A stretch of DNA of 64,000 nucleotides from Treponema sp. (GTDB lineage Bacteria > Spirochaetota > Spirochaetia > Treponematales > Treponemataceae): the NCBI GenBank assembly GCA_017449285.1, contig JAFSJX010000050.1, positions 1 to 64,000 on the forward strand, in the 5' to 3' direction. The position numbers were made by a program, and so were the translations under genes. The notes under the pieces are model-generated. The model had not been told where the DNA came from and ran no database searches. It saw only the letters and a list, made by a program, of their open reading frames with translations. Below, one piece after another: positions 43,474 through 53,040 of this stretch. Each line of letters starts with the position of its first letter. Within the stretch, counting starts at the first letter, position 1.

Positions 43474-43498
43474 TTATTTATTTTATACGAGGTTTGCT

Positions 43499-44293
43499 AT
43501 GAAAAAGGTGATGGGTGTTATTGTAGCCGTGGCGATGATTGCGTCGCTTGTGGGCTGCAGCAAAAAAGTTGAGGCTGGTGATTTTACGATTGAAAAAGGC
43601 TTGCTCAAAGTCGGTATGGAAATCGGTTATCCACCGTTTGAGTACTATGATACAGACGGAAAAACACCACAGGGATTTGACATCGAGTTGGGAAAGGCTG
43701 TTGCCGAAAAACTTGGTCTCAAGGTTGAATTTGTCGATACTGCATGGGACGGTATTTTTGCTGGTTTGGAGACGAAAAAGTATGACTGCGTTATGTCTGC
43801 GGCAACAATTACTCCCGAACGCTTGCAGTCAATGGAATTCTCAACGCCGTATGTAGGTAATGGCCAGGCAATCGTCGTTAAGGCGGATGCAGCGGTAAAG
43901 CCGGCAAATCCTGCTGAACTTGCGGGAAAGGTCGTTGCATATCAGGCGGAAACCACTTCCGACATCTTTATGACCAAACAGGCGGAAAAAGGTCTAAAAT
44001 TCACTCCCGCAGAATTTGACAAGGTTATCAATGCGTATGACGAATTGAGGCTGGGTCGTTGTGATGCGGTGGTGAGCGATGCCTTGGTCTACATGGACTA
44101 TCGGAATGACCCTGCATTCAAGTTGGCATGGACTGGTTCTGCTGATGAATTTTTTGGTGTGGCAATCCGCAAAGGCAATACTGCGCTTTTGGAAAAAGTA
44201 AATGCCGCCATCAAAGAAATGTTTGCTGATGGCACGATGAAGGCACTGTATCAGAAAGTCTTTGGCGTTGATTTGAGCAACACGATACAATAA
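43499..44293 (+). CDS. Amino-acid ABC transporter substrate-binding lipoprotein
   Basis: 264 residues from ATG 43499. Lipoprotein signal IASLVGC (Cys ~19). Family 3 (polar amino acid) binding protein: LKVGMEIGYPPFEYYD, PQGFDIELGKAVAEKLG, WDGIFAGLETKKYDCVMSA and the DAVVSDALVY hinge strand. Delivers a polar amino acid to the permease and ATPase encoded next. Exact ligand unknown. Confidence 0.92.
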   Translation: MKKVMGVIVAVAMIASLVGCSKKVEAGDFTIEKGLLKVGMEIGYPPFEYYDTDGKTPQGFDIELGKAVAEKLGLKVEFVDTAWDGIFAGLETKKYDCVMSAATITPERLQSMEFSTPYVGNGQAIVVKADAAVKPANPAELAGKVVAYQAETTSDIFMTKQAEKGLKFTPAEFDKVINAYDELRLGRCDAVVSDALVYMDYRNDPAFKLAWTGSADEFFGVAIRKGNTALLEKVNAAIKEMFADGTMKALYQKVFGVDLSNTIQ

Positions 44294-44421
44294 GAGCAGC
44301 AGGAAAGCACCCTGTTCGTCACACTGTTGAAGCGGCGAGTTTTCGCAGAAAACTTGTTAAGCAATGCGTAGCAGTGCGACTCATTTTGTTCCGTCTAAGG
44401 ACGGGGCGTTTTGGAGACTTT

Positions 44422-45081
44422 ATGACCGCTTTACAGAAAATTATTGGCTGGATTCCGGCGTTGCTGGAAGGCGCAAAAATTACGATTCTGCTCACGCTTA
44501 CTTCGGTTGCTGCGGGCATTGTGCTTGGCTTGTTCCTTGCGCTTGGGAAAATGTCGAAAAAGCAAGTGCTGAACAAAGTGTGCAGCGCGTATATTTTCTT
44601 TTTCCGTGGAACGCCGCTTCTGATGCAGTTGTATTTTCTGTATTTCGGTCTGCCAAAATTGTTCCCCGTGCTGACATTGCGGAACAAATTCCTTGCCGCA
44701 TTTATTGCATTTGCCTTGAATTCGGGGGCATATATGGCGGAGTATATCCGTGCGGCAATTCAGTCAATCGACAAAGGTCAGAATGAGGCGAGCAAGGCCC
44801 TTGGGTTCAGTTATTGGCAGACAATGGGGCTGATTATCGTTCCGCAGTCAATACGCCGTCTGATTCCGTCGATTGGCAACGAATTTATCATGGTCTTAAA
44901 GGATGCGTCTTTGGTCTCACTGATTGCGCTGGAAGACATCACCAAAATTACGCGGAGCATCGCATCTTCTTCGGGAAACGAACTGGTGTACATTCCCGCG
45001 ATGATTTTGTACCTGATTATTACCGCCGTGTTCTCGCTTGTGTTCAACAAGACGGAAAAACGATACAGCGTGTATGAATAA
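44422..45081 (+). CDS. Amino-acid ABC transporter permease
   Basis: 219 residues from ATG 44422 (GGAG five bases upstream; the upstream in-frame ATG at 44374 lacks an RBS). HisM/GlnP type with the EAA loop (NEASKALGFSYWQTMGLIIVPQSIRRLIP) that docks on the ATPase and FFRGTPLLMQLYF near the N-terminus. The 128-base gap before it and the 90-base gap after it each contain a small hairpin of the GAGTTTTC-GAAAACTT type (44337-44356, 45115-45134). Confidence 0.9.
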   Translation: MTALQKIIGWIPALLEGAKITILLTLTSVAAGIVLGLFLALGKMSKKQVLNKVCSAYIFFFRGTPLLMQLYFLYFGLPKLFPVLTLRNKFLAAFIAFALNSGAYMAEYIRAAIQSIDKGQNEASKALGFSYWQTMGLIIVPQSIRRLIPSIGNEFIMVLKDASLVSLIALEDITKITRSIASSSGNELVYIPAMILYLIITAVFSLVFNKTEKRYSVYE

Positions 45082-45171
45082 GCGGGTCTGTTTTTACGTC
45101 CATGTAAGCAGATTCACGAGTTTGCAAGAAAACTCGAAGCGTACTTCCGTGTGCGCAAGGGGAAACAGAAA

Positions 45172-45930
45172 ATGAGCATGATTAAGACTGAAAATATTGA
45201 CGTTTCGTTTGGCGATTTGCACGTACTCAAAGGAGTTTCGCTTACGGTTGAGCCGCAGGAAGTGGTGTGCATTATCGGACCGAGTGGCGCGGGAAAGTCT
45301 ACGTTTTTGCGAATTCTGAACGGGCTGGAAAAATTTGATGGCGGAAAAATCTTCGTGGACGACAAAATGCTTGACCATTACGAAAACGGAAAACACGCAT
45401 TTAAAATGCCTAAGCAAGAGCGTAATCAGATTCTTTTGGAGATGGGCATGGTGTTTCAGCGGTTCAATCTGTTCCCTCACAAGACCGTGCTTGAAAACGT
45501 GATGATTGCCCCCGTTCATGTGCGCAAAGTGACAAAAGCAGAGGCAAAAAAACGCGCGCTGGATTTGCTTGAGCGCGTAGGGCTTGCCGACAAAGTGGAC
45601 GAATATCCCAGCAAATTGAGCGGTGGTCAGCAACAGCGGGTGGCGATTGCCCGTGCGCTTGCGATGGAACCAAAAATTATGCTCTTTGACGAGCCGACGA
45701 GTGCGCTAGACCCGGAACTGGTGGGCGAAGTGCTTTCCGTTATGAAAAAACTTGCTGAAGACGGCATGACGATGATTGTGGTTACGCATGAGATGGGATT
45801 TGCCCGCGAAGTTGCTAATCGCGTTGTCTTTATGGAAGGTGGAAAAATTGTTGAAGAAGGCAAACCCGAAGAGATTTTCGGCGCACCCAAAAGCGAACGG
45901 CTTCAGCAGTTCTTGAAGAGCGTTCTTTAG
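45172..45930 (+). CDS. Amino-acid ABC transporter ATP-binding protein
   Basis: 252 residues from ATG 45172 (AAGGGGAAAC upstream). Walker [11 protein letters not shown]-loop [17 protein letters not shown], signature [15 protein letters not shown], Walker [17 protein letters not shown] and His switch VTHEMGFA. Drives the transporter made of the two preceding products. Confidence 0.95.
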   Translation: MSMIKTENIDVSFGDLHVLKGVSLTVEPQEVVCIIGPSGAGKSTFLRILNGLEKFDGGKIFVDDKMLDHYENGKHAFKMPKQERNQILLEMGMVFQRFNLFPHKTVLENVMIAPVHVRKVTKAEAKKRALDLLERVGLADKVDEYPSKLSGGQQQRVAIARALAMEPKIMLFDEPTSALDPELVGEVLSVMKKLAEDGMTMIVVTHEMGFAREVANRVVFMEGGKIVEEGKPEEIFGAPKSERLQQFLKSVL

Positions 45931-45959
45931 GATTTAGCAAGATTTAGCAAGGAAACATT

Positions 45960-45992
45960 CGTCCGAAACGCTTGTCGGGCGATTTCTTTCAT
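45960..45992 (+). terminator. Terminator after ABC operon
   Basis: CGTCCGA-AACGCTTG-TCGGGCG (45960-45981), then ATTTCTTTC. A direct repeat GATTTAGCAA x2 precedes it (45931-45950). Confidence 0.55.
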
Positions 45993-46284
45993 TATCGGGT
46001 TTAATGGGGCAGTTTTATTTATACGCTCTTTTTTTCTAAAAATCACGTTGAAATATGAAAAAATGCGTTAAAAATGCCAAAATTCAGTCTTTTTCTGTAA
46101 AAAATACTGTCTTTTTCCTATAATGCGCACAAAAAAGCGTTGAAAAATCTTAGAAAATGCCGAAAATCAGCCGAAAATTCGCAAAAAATGCTAGAAAAAT
46201 CCGCATAACCGCTTTAAAATTGCTTTAAAATCAGCAAAAAATCACAAAATTTCAGCAAATTTTCACGAATTTATGCAAAATTTA
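45993..46284 (+). promoter_or_regulatory. A-tract-rich upstream region of glutamine synthetase
   Basis: No gene. The stretch is extremely A/T-rich with many A4-A6 tracts at short intervals (AAAAATGC, GAAAATC types). A region of the same style lies at 52650-52866 before the Amt-PII gene. Bent DNA or UP-element-like activation is possible. Confidence 0.4.
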
Positions 46285-46313
46285 TTGACACGATGCGTTT
46301 AAATCGCTATAAC
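46285..46313 (+). promoter_or_regulatory. Promoter of glutamine synthetase gene
   Basis: TTGACA (46285-46290), 17 bp, TATAAC (46308-46313). Same spacing as the Amt-PII promoter; TTTATTGACA versus TTTATTGACA upstream. Confidence 0.8.
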
Positions 46314-46319
46314 TAATCA

Positions 46320-46392
46320 TGTAAACATCAAAGGCGATGGGAACACGGTTTTTGAGGAAACCAAGAATTGTGTTCTCACCGCCTTTATTATT
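46320..46392 (+). ncRNA. Structured leader RNA shared with Amt-PII gene (nitrogen leader, copy 1)
   Basis: Starts with TGTAAACATCAAAGGCGATG, identical to 52902-52921. Hairpin: AAAGGCGATGGGAACAC (46330-46346) pairs with GTGTTCTCACCGCCTTT (46370-46386), one A-C mismatch and one G-T wobble; an inner stem GGTTT-TTGAGG-AAACC. ATTATTTT follows. It looks like a terminator placed about ten bases after the transcription start, about 45 bases before the RBS. Confidence 0.75.
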
Positions 46393-46430
46393 TTACAAGA
46401 AAAGCGGACTTGTGCCGCGAGGAGTTTAAT

Positions 46431-48524
46431 ATGGCTGAGTCAATTCCTGAACTGTTTGGCAGTATGGTCTTTAATGACAGCGTAATGCGTCAGCGGCTGC
46501 CGAAGGAAACCTACAAATCGCTCAAAAAAACGATGAGCGACGGAACGCCCCTTGAACTGGGTGTTGCGAATGTCATTGCCAACGCGATGAAAGACTGGGC
46601 AATCGAAAAAGGGTGTACGCACTACACGCATTGGTTCCAGCCGCTCACCGGCGTTACCGCAGAAAAGCACGAGTCATTCATCAATCCGACAAGCGATGGC
46701 GGCGTTATCATGGAGTTCAGCGGAAAGGAGTTGATTAAGGATGAGCCTGATGCTTCTTCATTCCCCTCTGGCGGTCTTCGCGCAACCTTTGAGGCTCGCG
46801 GCTATACGGCTTGGGACCCAACTTCGTATGCGTTCGTTAAGGAAGGCACGCTTTGTATTCCAACGGCATTCTGCTCATACACGGGCGATGCTTTGGACAA
46901 AAAGATTCCGCTTCTGCGCTCAATGGAAGCAATCAACAAACAGGCTTTGCGTGTGCTGCGTCTGTTCGGAAACACCACGGCAAAGCGCGTTACCACAAGC
47001 GTTGGTCCTGAACAGGAATATTTCTTGGTGGACAAAAAACTGTACGACCAGCGCAAGGACTTGATTTTCTGCAAGCGCACGTTGTTCGGAACATTGCCGC
47101 CGAAGGGTCAGGAAATGGAAGACCACTACTACGGTACGATTACGCCGCGCATCGTGGAATACATGCACGACCTGGACAAGGAACTGTGGAAGTACGGCAT
47201 TCTGAGCAAGACCAAGCACAATGAGGTTGCTCCCGCTCAGCACGAGATGGCGCCGATTTACACATCATCAAACCTTGCGACTGACCAGAACCAGCTGACG
47301 ATGGAGATTATGAAAAAAGTCGCCTTGAAGCACGGTCTGTACTGTCTGCTTTCTGAAAAGCCGTTTGACGGCGTAAACGGAAGCGGCAAGCACAACAACT
47401 GGTCAATGAGTACCGATGAGGGCGTAAACCTGCTTGATCCGGGCGACACTCCGCGCGAAAATGCGCAGTTCCTGTTGGTGCTGGCTGCGGTCATCAAAGG
47501 TGTGGATGAGTTTCAGGACTTGCTCCGTGCGAGCGTGGCTTCTGCGGGTAACGACCACCGCCTTGGCGCGAATGAGGCGCCGCCGGCAATCATCTCCATC
47601 TTCTTGGGCGAAGAGTTGCAGGCTGTGCTTGATTCAATCGAAAAGGGGATTCCCTATGGCGGCCGCGTCAAGCAGCAGATGGAAGTTGGCGTTACGGTTC
47701 TGCCGAAAATCCCCAAGGATACGACCGACCGCAACAGAACTTCACCGTTTGCCTTTACGGGAAACAAGTTTGAGTTCCGTTCCGTTGGCTCTGCGCTTTC
47801 AATCAGCGGTCCGAACGTGGTCTTGAACACGGTGATTGCAAAGGAACTGGACGAATTTGCGACCGAACTGGAAGGCGCAAAAGACTTTAATACGGTGTTG
47901 GCGGACTTAATTAAGCGCACTATTACCGAGCATAAGCGGATTATCTTTAACGGTAACGGTTATGACGAAAAATGGGTGCAGGAAGCCGAGGCGCGTGGTC
48001 TGATGAATTTGCGCACTTTGCCCGATGCGATGGAACACTACTTGGACAAGAAAAACGTCGATTTGTACACCAAATACGGCGTTTACACCAAGACCGAGAT
48101 GAAGAGCCATCACGCGGTCAAACTGGAAAAGTATTCCAAGATTCTGAACATCGAAGTGAACACGATGCTCGATATGATTTACAAGGATATTCTTCCGGCG
48201 GCATACAGTTTTATGAATGATGCGGCAGAAACCGTACTCAAAGTAAAACAGGTTGCTAAGGGCGCAAAATGTGCGGCAGGTGCGGCAGTCGTAAAAGAGA
48301 TGAGCGAACTTGCCGATGAACTGGTTGTGGAAGCCGAAAAACTTGCGAAGGTGCATGAAAAGGCGAACAAAATCAGCGACGAGGCAAAACAGGCGCGCTT
48401 CTATGCAGACGAAATCTTGCCGCAGATGGCAGCGGCTCGCGCGGTGGCGGACAAAATGGAGCCGCTTCTGGGCGAAAAATACAAGCCGTATCCGAGTTAC
48501 GCAGATTTGCTGTTCCGCGTCTAA
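46431..48524 (+). CDS. glnN: Glutamine synthetase, type III (GSIII)
   Basis: 697 residues from ATG 46431 (GAGGAG upstream), the usual length of GSIII rather than the ~450 of type I. Converts glutamate, ammonia and ATP to glutamine. Family segments: [30 protein letters not shown] (metal-binding Glu), [28 protein letters not shown] and [21 protein letters not shown]. Expressed from a promoter and leader hairpin nearly the same as those of the Amt-PII gene, so both likely respond to nitrogen status. Confidence 0.95.
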   Translation: MAESIPELFGSMVFNDSVMRQRLPKETYKSLKKTMSDGTPLELGVANVIANAMKDWAIEKGCTHYTHWFQPLTGVTAEKHESFINPTSDGGVIMEFSGKELIKDEPDASSFPSGGLRATFEARGYTAWDPTSYAFVKEGTLCIPTAFCSYTGDALDKKIPLLRSMEAINKQALRVLRLFGNTTAKRVTTSVGPEQEYFLVDKKLYDQRKDLIFCKRTLFGTLPPKGQEMEDHYYGTITPRIVEYMHDLDKELWKYGILSKTKHNEVAPAQHEMAPIYTSSNLATDQNQLTMEIMKKVALKHGLYCLLSEKPFDGVNGSGKHNNWSMSTDEGVNLLDPGDTPRENAQFLLVLAAVIKGVDEFQDLLRASVASAGNDHRLGANEAPPAIISIFLGEELQAVLDSIEKGIPYGGRVKQQMEVGVTVLPKIPKDTTDRNRTSPFAFTGNKFEFRSVGSALSISGPNVVLNTVIAKELDEFATELEGAKDFNTVLADLIKRTITEHKRIIFNGNGYDEKWVQEAEARGLMNLRTLPDAMEHYLDKKNVDLYTKYGVYTKTEMKSHHAVKLEKYSKILNIEVNTMLDMIYKDILPAAYSFMNDAAETVLKVKQVAKGAKCAAGAAVVKEMSELADELVVEAEKLAKVHEKANKISDEAKQARFYADEILPQMAAARAVADKMEPLLGEKYKPYPSYADLLFRV

Positions 48525-48567
48525 GAGGCATACGGTCTGAGATTCCGTTGCAGTACAATTACTGAAG

Positions 48568-48604
48568 AATCCCCTGATGCAGAAATGTGTCGGGGGATTT
48601 TTTT
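48568..48604 (+). terminator. Terminator after glutamine synthetase gene
   Basis: AATCCCC ... GGGGATT followed by T7. Confidence 0.85.
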
Positions 48605-48689
48605 GTCTTGGCTGGTGCGGATGGCGCGTACCTCGGTCTTTGCGGCGGGATTGGTAATTTTCGTAAAAAACATAAAACATAAAAATCTA

Positions 48690-48719
48690 TTGACACGGAG
48701 AAATGAAAGAAATTATACT
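48690..48719 (+). promoter_or_regulatory. Promoter of DapA-like/TRAP operon
   Basis: TTGACA (48690-48695), 18 bp, TATACT (48714-48719). Confidence 0.75.
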
Positions 48720-48760
48720 ACGTTTAATTCATACTAAAACCATAGGAAAGTAGGTAATAT

Positions 48761-49678
48761 ATGACAAATTTGCAGGGTTCGTTTGTTGCGCTTCCAACGC
48801 CGTTTACGGCAGATGACGACATTGATTTTAAGGGCTTTGAGACGCTAATTGAACGGCAAATAAAATATGGTACGTCTCAGATTTTTGTGCTTGGTTCTGC
48901 AGGGGAAACAACGCTTCTTTCAATTGAAGAGAAAAAGCAGATTGTGCATGAAGTCATCAAAATTGCAGACGGCAGGATTCCTGTGTTTTTCGGCGCGGCG
49001 GCTCCTACGACGGAACAAAGCATTGCTTTTGCGAAGTATTGTGAGAGCGAGCGTGCGGACGGTGTGATTTTTACCGTGCCACCGTATGTTCTTATCCCCC
49101 AGACGGCTGCTTTTGCGCATTTTGATTCCTGCATGAGTGCTATTGGTATTCCGTGCGGGATATACAATAATCCTTCCCGGCTTGGTGTGCATGTCGAGCC
49201 AGAGACGATAAAAAAACTGTCTGACAAGCATCCGCATTTCGTGCTGGACAAAGAGGCGATGGGGTCGGTGGAACAATTGGTGCAGGTGCAGCGATTATGC
49301 GGTGGCAAAGTCAAGATTATGTGCTGCGACTTTCCGAAATATTCGATTGTGCTTCCGACGCTTGCTGTAGGCGGCACGGGAACAGCGAACATCGGCGGAA
49401 ATATCATCCCGGAAGAATCAGCGTTCTATTCGCGTCCATGGACGAGTACGGAGATTATGGAGTCGAGCCGTGCGGAATATTTTAAGTGGTTTCCGCTTTT
49501 GCAGCAGTTGTACACGTTTTCTAATCCTATTGTCATAAAGGCGGCTCTGGACATCCTGAGGCTTCCAGGGGGGCATCTGCGCCGTCCTTATCAGGAATAT
49601 AGCGGTCATCGCCGAGATGAGCTGGAAAAATTGATGGGTGAAATGGGCGTTATAGATAAATATGGTGTTAAGCACTAA
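48761..49678 (+). CDS. DapA/NanA-family aldolase or synthase
   Basis: 305 residues, TIM barrel of the dihydrodipicolinate synthase/N-acetylneuraminate lyase family. GSAGETTLL (the G-x-x-GE motif), YNNPSR with catalytic Tyr 135, and Schiff-base Lys 164 in VLDKEAMGS. The C-terminal third is unlike DapA, so the substrate is uncertain; family members cleave or form 2-oxo acids, including sialic acid, KDG and hydroxyproline derivatives. It shares an operon with a TAXI-type TRAP transporter (33-base gap), so it probably acts on the imported compound. Confidence 0.85.
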   Translation: MTNLQGSFVALPTPFTADDDIDFKGFETLIERQIKYGTSQIFVLGSAGETTLLSIEEKKQIVHEVIKIADGRIPVFFGAAAPTTEQSIAFAKYCESERADGVIFTVPPYVLIPQTAAFAHFDSCMSAIGIPCGIYNNPSRLGVHVEPETIKKLSDKHPHFVLDKEAMGSVEQLVQVQRLCGGKVKIMCCDFPKYSIVLPTLAVGGTGTANIGGNIIPEESAFYSRPWTSTEIMESSRAEYFKWFPLLQQLYTFSNPIVIKAALDILRLPGGHLRRPYQEYSGHRRDELEKLMGEMGVIDKYGVKH

Positions 49679-49711
49679 AAGTGCTTCATATAAAAAATAC
49701 AGGGGGTTTTT

Positions 49712-50680
49712 ATGAAAAAAATCGTTGTGCTGTTGCTGGTGGCAATGGCGTTGGGAAATCCGTTGTTTGCAAAAAAAGACAAGGCTGCAAAGCTTTCGTT
49801 TGGCACTGGCTCTACGGGCGGAAATTTCTATTTGATTGGCGGTGGACTTGCCACTATTCTGAACAGCAAGTTGAGCGGCAAGTATGTGTTCACGGCGGAA
49901 GAGACGGGTGGCGGAACGGCAAATCTTGCCATGATAGAAAGCGGTGACCTTGACTTGGGAATCGCCATGACATCTTCTCTTTCTGAAGGCTTGAACGGAA
50001 CGGCAAAATGGACAAACGGCAAGCCGATGAAAAATGTGCGTGGACTTGTGCCGCTCTATCCTTCGTTTATGACGATGTATGTGCTTGAGAACAATTCGAT
50101 TAAGAAATTGTCCGACATCAACGGAAAAATTGTGGGGCTTGGCTCAAAGGGTGCCGCTATGGACGGTGTTCTGCGGACAGCGTTTGACAAGATGGGACTG
50201 AAACCGGCATCTATCTTTAATGATGGGCATGGGGCAACAGCAACCGCAGTCTCACAGGGACAGGTGGACATTGCGGTCTTGTTCTCTTATCCGCCATTTG
50301 CGGCTATTACGCAACTTGAAGCGACAAAAAAACTGCGCTTTATCGGCTTGACGGCGGACGAGCAGAAATATCTTTCCGACAATTACAGTTTCTATAGTGC
50401 GGATGTGTTGCCGGCCGGTTCATATCAGGGCGTGACCGAGGATATACCGACTATTTCTGAATGGAATATGCTCGTCGTCTCTAAAAAATTGTCCGTGAAC
50501 GATGCGTATACGATTGCAAAGACGTTGTTTGAGAATAATCCTGAGCTTCTGGCATTGCACAAGAGCCTGATATATTGTGACCCGAAGTATGAGAAGAGTT
50601 TCAATGTTCCTTTGCATCCGGGAGTTATCAAATATCTGAAAGAAAAAGGTATTGATGTTCCCAAATCGCTGATTCCGTAA
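49712..50680 (+). CDS. TRAP transporter solute-binding protein, TAXI family
   Basis: 322 residues, signal peptide MKKIVVLLLVAMALGNPLFA. TAXI-family start LSFGTGSTGGNFYLIGGGLATIL; then GGGTANLAMIESGDLDLGIA, and VGLGSKGAAMDGVLRTAF. Captures a carboxylate in the periplasm and passes it to the fused membrane protein encoded 24 bases downstream. Ligand unknown; glutamate-like and other carboxylates are known for the family. Confidence 0.9.
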   Translation: MKKIVVLLLVAMALGNPLFAKKDKAAKLSFGTGSTGGNFYLIGGGLATILNSKLSGKYVFTAEETGGGTANLAMIESGDLDLGIAMTSSLSEGLNGTAKWTNGKPMKNVRGLVPLYPSFMTMYVLENNSIKKLSDINGKIVGLGSKGAAMDGVLRTAFDKMGLKPASIFNDGHGATATAVSQGQVDIAVLFSYPPFAAITQLEATKKLRFIGLTADEQKYLSDNYSFYSADVLPAGSYQGVTEDIPTISEWNMLVVSKKLSVNDAYTIAKTLFENNPELLALHKSLIYCDPKYEKSFNVPLHPGVIKYLKEKGIDVPKSLIP

Positions 50681-50704
50681 TGTGGAAGGCCGGGGAGAAG
50701 AAAG

Positions 50705-52603
50705 ATGATGGACAAGACCGATGTAACGAGCGTGTATGATACCATAGTGCGGGGAATCATAGTGTTTGTGTCGCTTTTTGCCGTTGCACTGCATATCGGC
50801 AATTACACCGCATTCACGTTGCCGAGCATTCAGTTCTACGCGTATCATGTGATGATTGGACTTGTCCTGATTTTTCTGTATTTCCCGCTGGAAAAATCAT
50901 TTAAAAAAAGAGAACTTTCTTGTTCTGCGCATATCGTGTGCCACATTATTGACTGGGCGATTATTCTGGCAGTGCTGGTCATCAATCTCTATGTCATCAT
51001 TGATTTTGACAATTATGTGCAGGATATGCAGAGCGGCATGGTTACGCAAAAAATTTTTGTCTTCGGGCTGATTTTAAGCGTGATTGTGCTGGAATCTGCG
51101 CGGCGCGTTTTGGGTAAAAGTCTTCCCATAATAGCATTAGTTGCCGTAGTGTACGCGCTTTTTGGCGACAAAATTCCGGGCTTGTTTGGACACCGTGGAT
51201 ACAGTCTTCCGCGCATTGTGCTTGCTCTGTTTAGTGACCGCGGAATTTACGGAGTGCCTACAGGAACGTGCGCCGCAAATGTGTATCTGTTTTTGATTTT
51301 TGCCGCATATCTGAACGCTTCGGGTGCGGATGTTATTTTCCAGAATCTTGCGCTTGCTTTGACAGGAAAACAGCGTGGGGGACCGGCAAAAATGGCAATC
51401 GTCGGAAGTGCATTGTTCGGTACGATAAGCGGCAGTTGTGTGGCAAATGTAGTCAGCACAGGTGCATTTACCATTCCGCTGATGAAACGAAACGGGTATC
51501 CTTCCGCAAGCGCAGGGGCGATTGAAGCCGTGGCAAGTACGGGGGGACAGATAATGCCTCCTGTTATGGGAGCGGCGGCGTTTGTGCTTGCTGATATTGC
51601 GGGCGTTCCGTATTCCGTTGTGTGTATCGGTGCGGTTATACCTGCCGTAATGTATTATCTCTGCCTTTTTAAGATGGTAGATTTGGAAGCGGTTCGCTAC
51701 AATATCAAAGGAATTGATTTGCAGGAAGTTCAGGATGTGCGAAAGTCAGTGTTGAGAAGCCTGAAACTGTTCATCCCGATTGCGATTCTTCTGGTACTGC
51801 TGCTGGTGATTGGGACGACACCGATGGTTGCGGCAATTTACGCTACGCTTGCTGTCATTGTCTGTGGTGTTATTGACCCCAAGGACAGGATTACGGGCAG
51901 AAAACTGGTGAATGGCGCGGTGGCGGCAGGACGGTCGCTTTGTTCCGTGCTGAGTGCCTGTGCGACTTCCGGCATTATCGTAGGTGTTTTTTCGCTTACC
52001 GGCCTGGGGTTAAAATTCTCCAATTTCATCGTGCAGTTGGGCAGTAATTCGCTTCTGCTTTCGCTGGTGCTTTCCATGCTTGTCTGTGCAATGCTTGGCA
52101 TGGGGTTGCCTACCACGGCGGCATACATAGTTTGTGCTACGGCGATTGCACCTGCGCTCATCAATCTGGGAGTGGAAACTTTTCCTGCGCATTTGTTCCT
52201 GCTCTTTTTTGCTTCAATTTCAGCGATTACGCCGCCTGTTGCCGTTGCCTCGTATGCGGCCGCAAGCATTGCGAATGAAAATCCTATAAAAGTGAGTTGG
52301 ACAGCATGTAAAATCGGCATTACGGGATTTATCCTGCCGTTTGCCTTTGTGCTGAATACGGATTATCTGCATATCGGGTTGGATGTGAGGACGCTTGTTA
52401 CGGCGGCATCGGCGGTCGTGGTGTCTCTGTCTGTGGCGATTGCCGTGCAGGGCTATGTGGAGAAAAAACTTCCTGTCGTGTTGCGGATAGTTTTCCTTGG
52501 AATTGCGGTGACAGCAATTACGCCGTACAAAATTCCGTCGCTGGTTGCGGCGATTCTTTTCTGTGTGCTGTACGGATTGCTTATTGCTTTTCATAAGACG
52601 TAG
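50705..52603 (+). CDS. TRAP transporter fused permease (4TM + 12TM)
   Basis: 632 residues; DctQ-like and DctM-like parts fused, as is normal for TAXI-TRAP systems. Conserved DctM segments: GGPAKMAIVGSALFGTISGS, EAVASTGGQIMPPVMGAAAF, LGMGLPTTAAYIVCA, and ISAITPPVAVASYAAASIA. Na+-driven uptake with the preceding binding protein. Starts with ATGATG after GGGGAGAAGAAAG. Confidence 0.93.
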   Translation: MMDKTDVTSVYDTIVRGIIVFVSLFAVALHIGNYTAFTLPSIQFYAYHVMIGLVLIFLYFPLEKSFKKRELSCSAHIVCHIIDWAIILAVLVINLYVIIDFDNYVQDMQSGMVTQKIFVFGLILSVIVLESARRVLGKSLPIIALVAVVYALFGDKIPGLFGHRGYSLPRIVLALFSDRGIYGVPTGTCAANVYLFLIFAAYLNASGADVIFQNLALALTGKQRGGPAKMAIVGSALFGTISGSCVANVVSTGAFTIPLMKRNGYPSASAGAIEAVASTGGQIMPPVMGAAAFVLADIAGVPYSVVCIGAVIPAVMYYLCLFKMVDLEAVRYNIKGIDLQEVQDVRKSVLRSLKLFIPIAILLVLLLVIGTTPMVAAIYATLAVIVCGVIDPKDRITGRKLVNGAVAAGRSLCSVLSACATSGIIVGVFSLTGLGLKFSNFIVQLGSNSLLLSLVLSMLVCAMLGMGLPTTAAYIVCATAIAPALINLGVETFPAHLFLLFFASISAITPPVAVASYAAASIANENPIKVSWTACKIGITGFILPFAFVLNTDYLHIGLDVRTLVTAASAVVVSLSVAIAVQGYVEKKLPVVLRIVFLGIAVTAITPYKIPSLVAAILFCVLYGLLIAFHKT

Positions 52604-52626
52604 AAAATCATCATTGAGCGGACTTT

Positions 52627-52650
52627 TGCATCAAAGATGCTTTATTTTTT
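52627..52650 (+). terminator. Weak terminator after TRAP operon
   Basis: GCATC-AAA-GATGC followed by TTTATTTTTT. Confidence 0.5.
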
Positions 52651-52866
52651 CCTTTAAAAAGGCATTTTTCTCACTATTTTCTTATAAAATATGGTTTTTA
52701 CTAAAAAATAGGCATTAGTTTTGCGAAAAATCTTGAAATTTGCTTAAAATTTTCTTGTTTTCAGCAAAATAATCAATTTTATCTTACAAAATACCGCTAA
52801 AGTGCTCAAAAATCAGAAAAAAAGACAAAAAAAGTGCGAAATTTACAGAAAATTTTGCACTTTTTA

Positions 52867-52895
52867 TTGACATAATTCGTTAAAATCGGTATATC
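52867..52895 (+). promoter_or_regulatory. Promoter of Amt-PII gene
   Basis: TTGACA (52867-52872), 17 bp, TATATC (52890-52895). Upstream 52650-52866 is A-tract-rich and without genes, as before glutamine synthetase. Confidence 0.8.
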
Positions 52896-52901
52896 TATGA
52901 G

Positions 52902-52975
52902 TGTAAACATCAAAGGCGATGTGAACGCTTTTCTTGCGGAAGTCGAGAAGAGTTTTCACATCGCCTTTGTTTTTG
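52902..52975 (+). ncRNA. Structured leader RNA (nitrogen leader, copy 2)
   Basis: Same first 20 bases as 46320-46339. CAAAGGCGATGTGAA (52911-52925) pairs perfectly with TTCACATCGCCTTTG (52955-52969); the helix continues with GCTTTTCT and AGAAGAGT to an 11-base loop. T5 follows. Compared with the glutamine synthetase copy, the inner stems differ in sequence but both still pair, which supports the structure. An ATG at 52897 opens a frame through it, in frame with amt, but translation from 53041 is better supported. Confidence 0.78.
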
Positions 52976-52978
52976 CGC

Positions 52979-53024
52979 AATGGGGCGCACAATGGCTTTT
53001 TTGTCGTTGTGCGCCATTTTTTTT
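52979..53024 (+). terminator. Second leader hairpin before Amt-PII gene
   Basis: AATGGGGCGCACAA (52979-52992) with TTGTGCGCCATT (53007-53018), one bulge, ending in T8. Sits only 8 bases upstream of the AGGAGG; an intrinsic terminator that would need to be read through or prevented. Confidence 0.75.
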
Positions 53025-53040
53025 CATAGGAGGTAAAAAT

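Noticed and set aside
46330..46386. ANTAR-type dual hairpin or known glutamine riboswitch
   Set aside because: Only one main hairpin is present before the RBS, the loop does not follow the A1/G4 rule, and the cyanobacterial glnA motif core is absent.
52897..53040. N-terminal extension of Amt-PII from ATG 52897
   Set aside because: It is the translation of the two leader hairpins; the AGGAGG before 53041 and the Amt N-terminus fit the later start.
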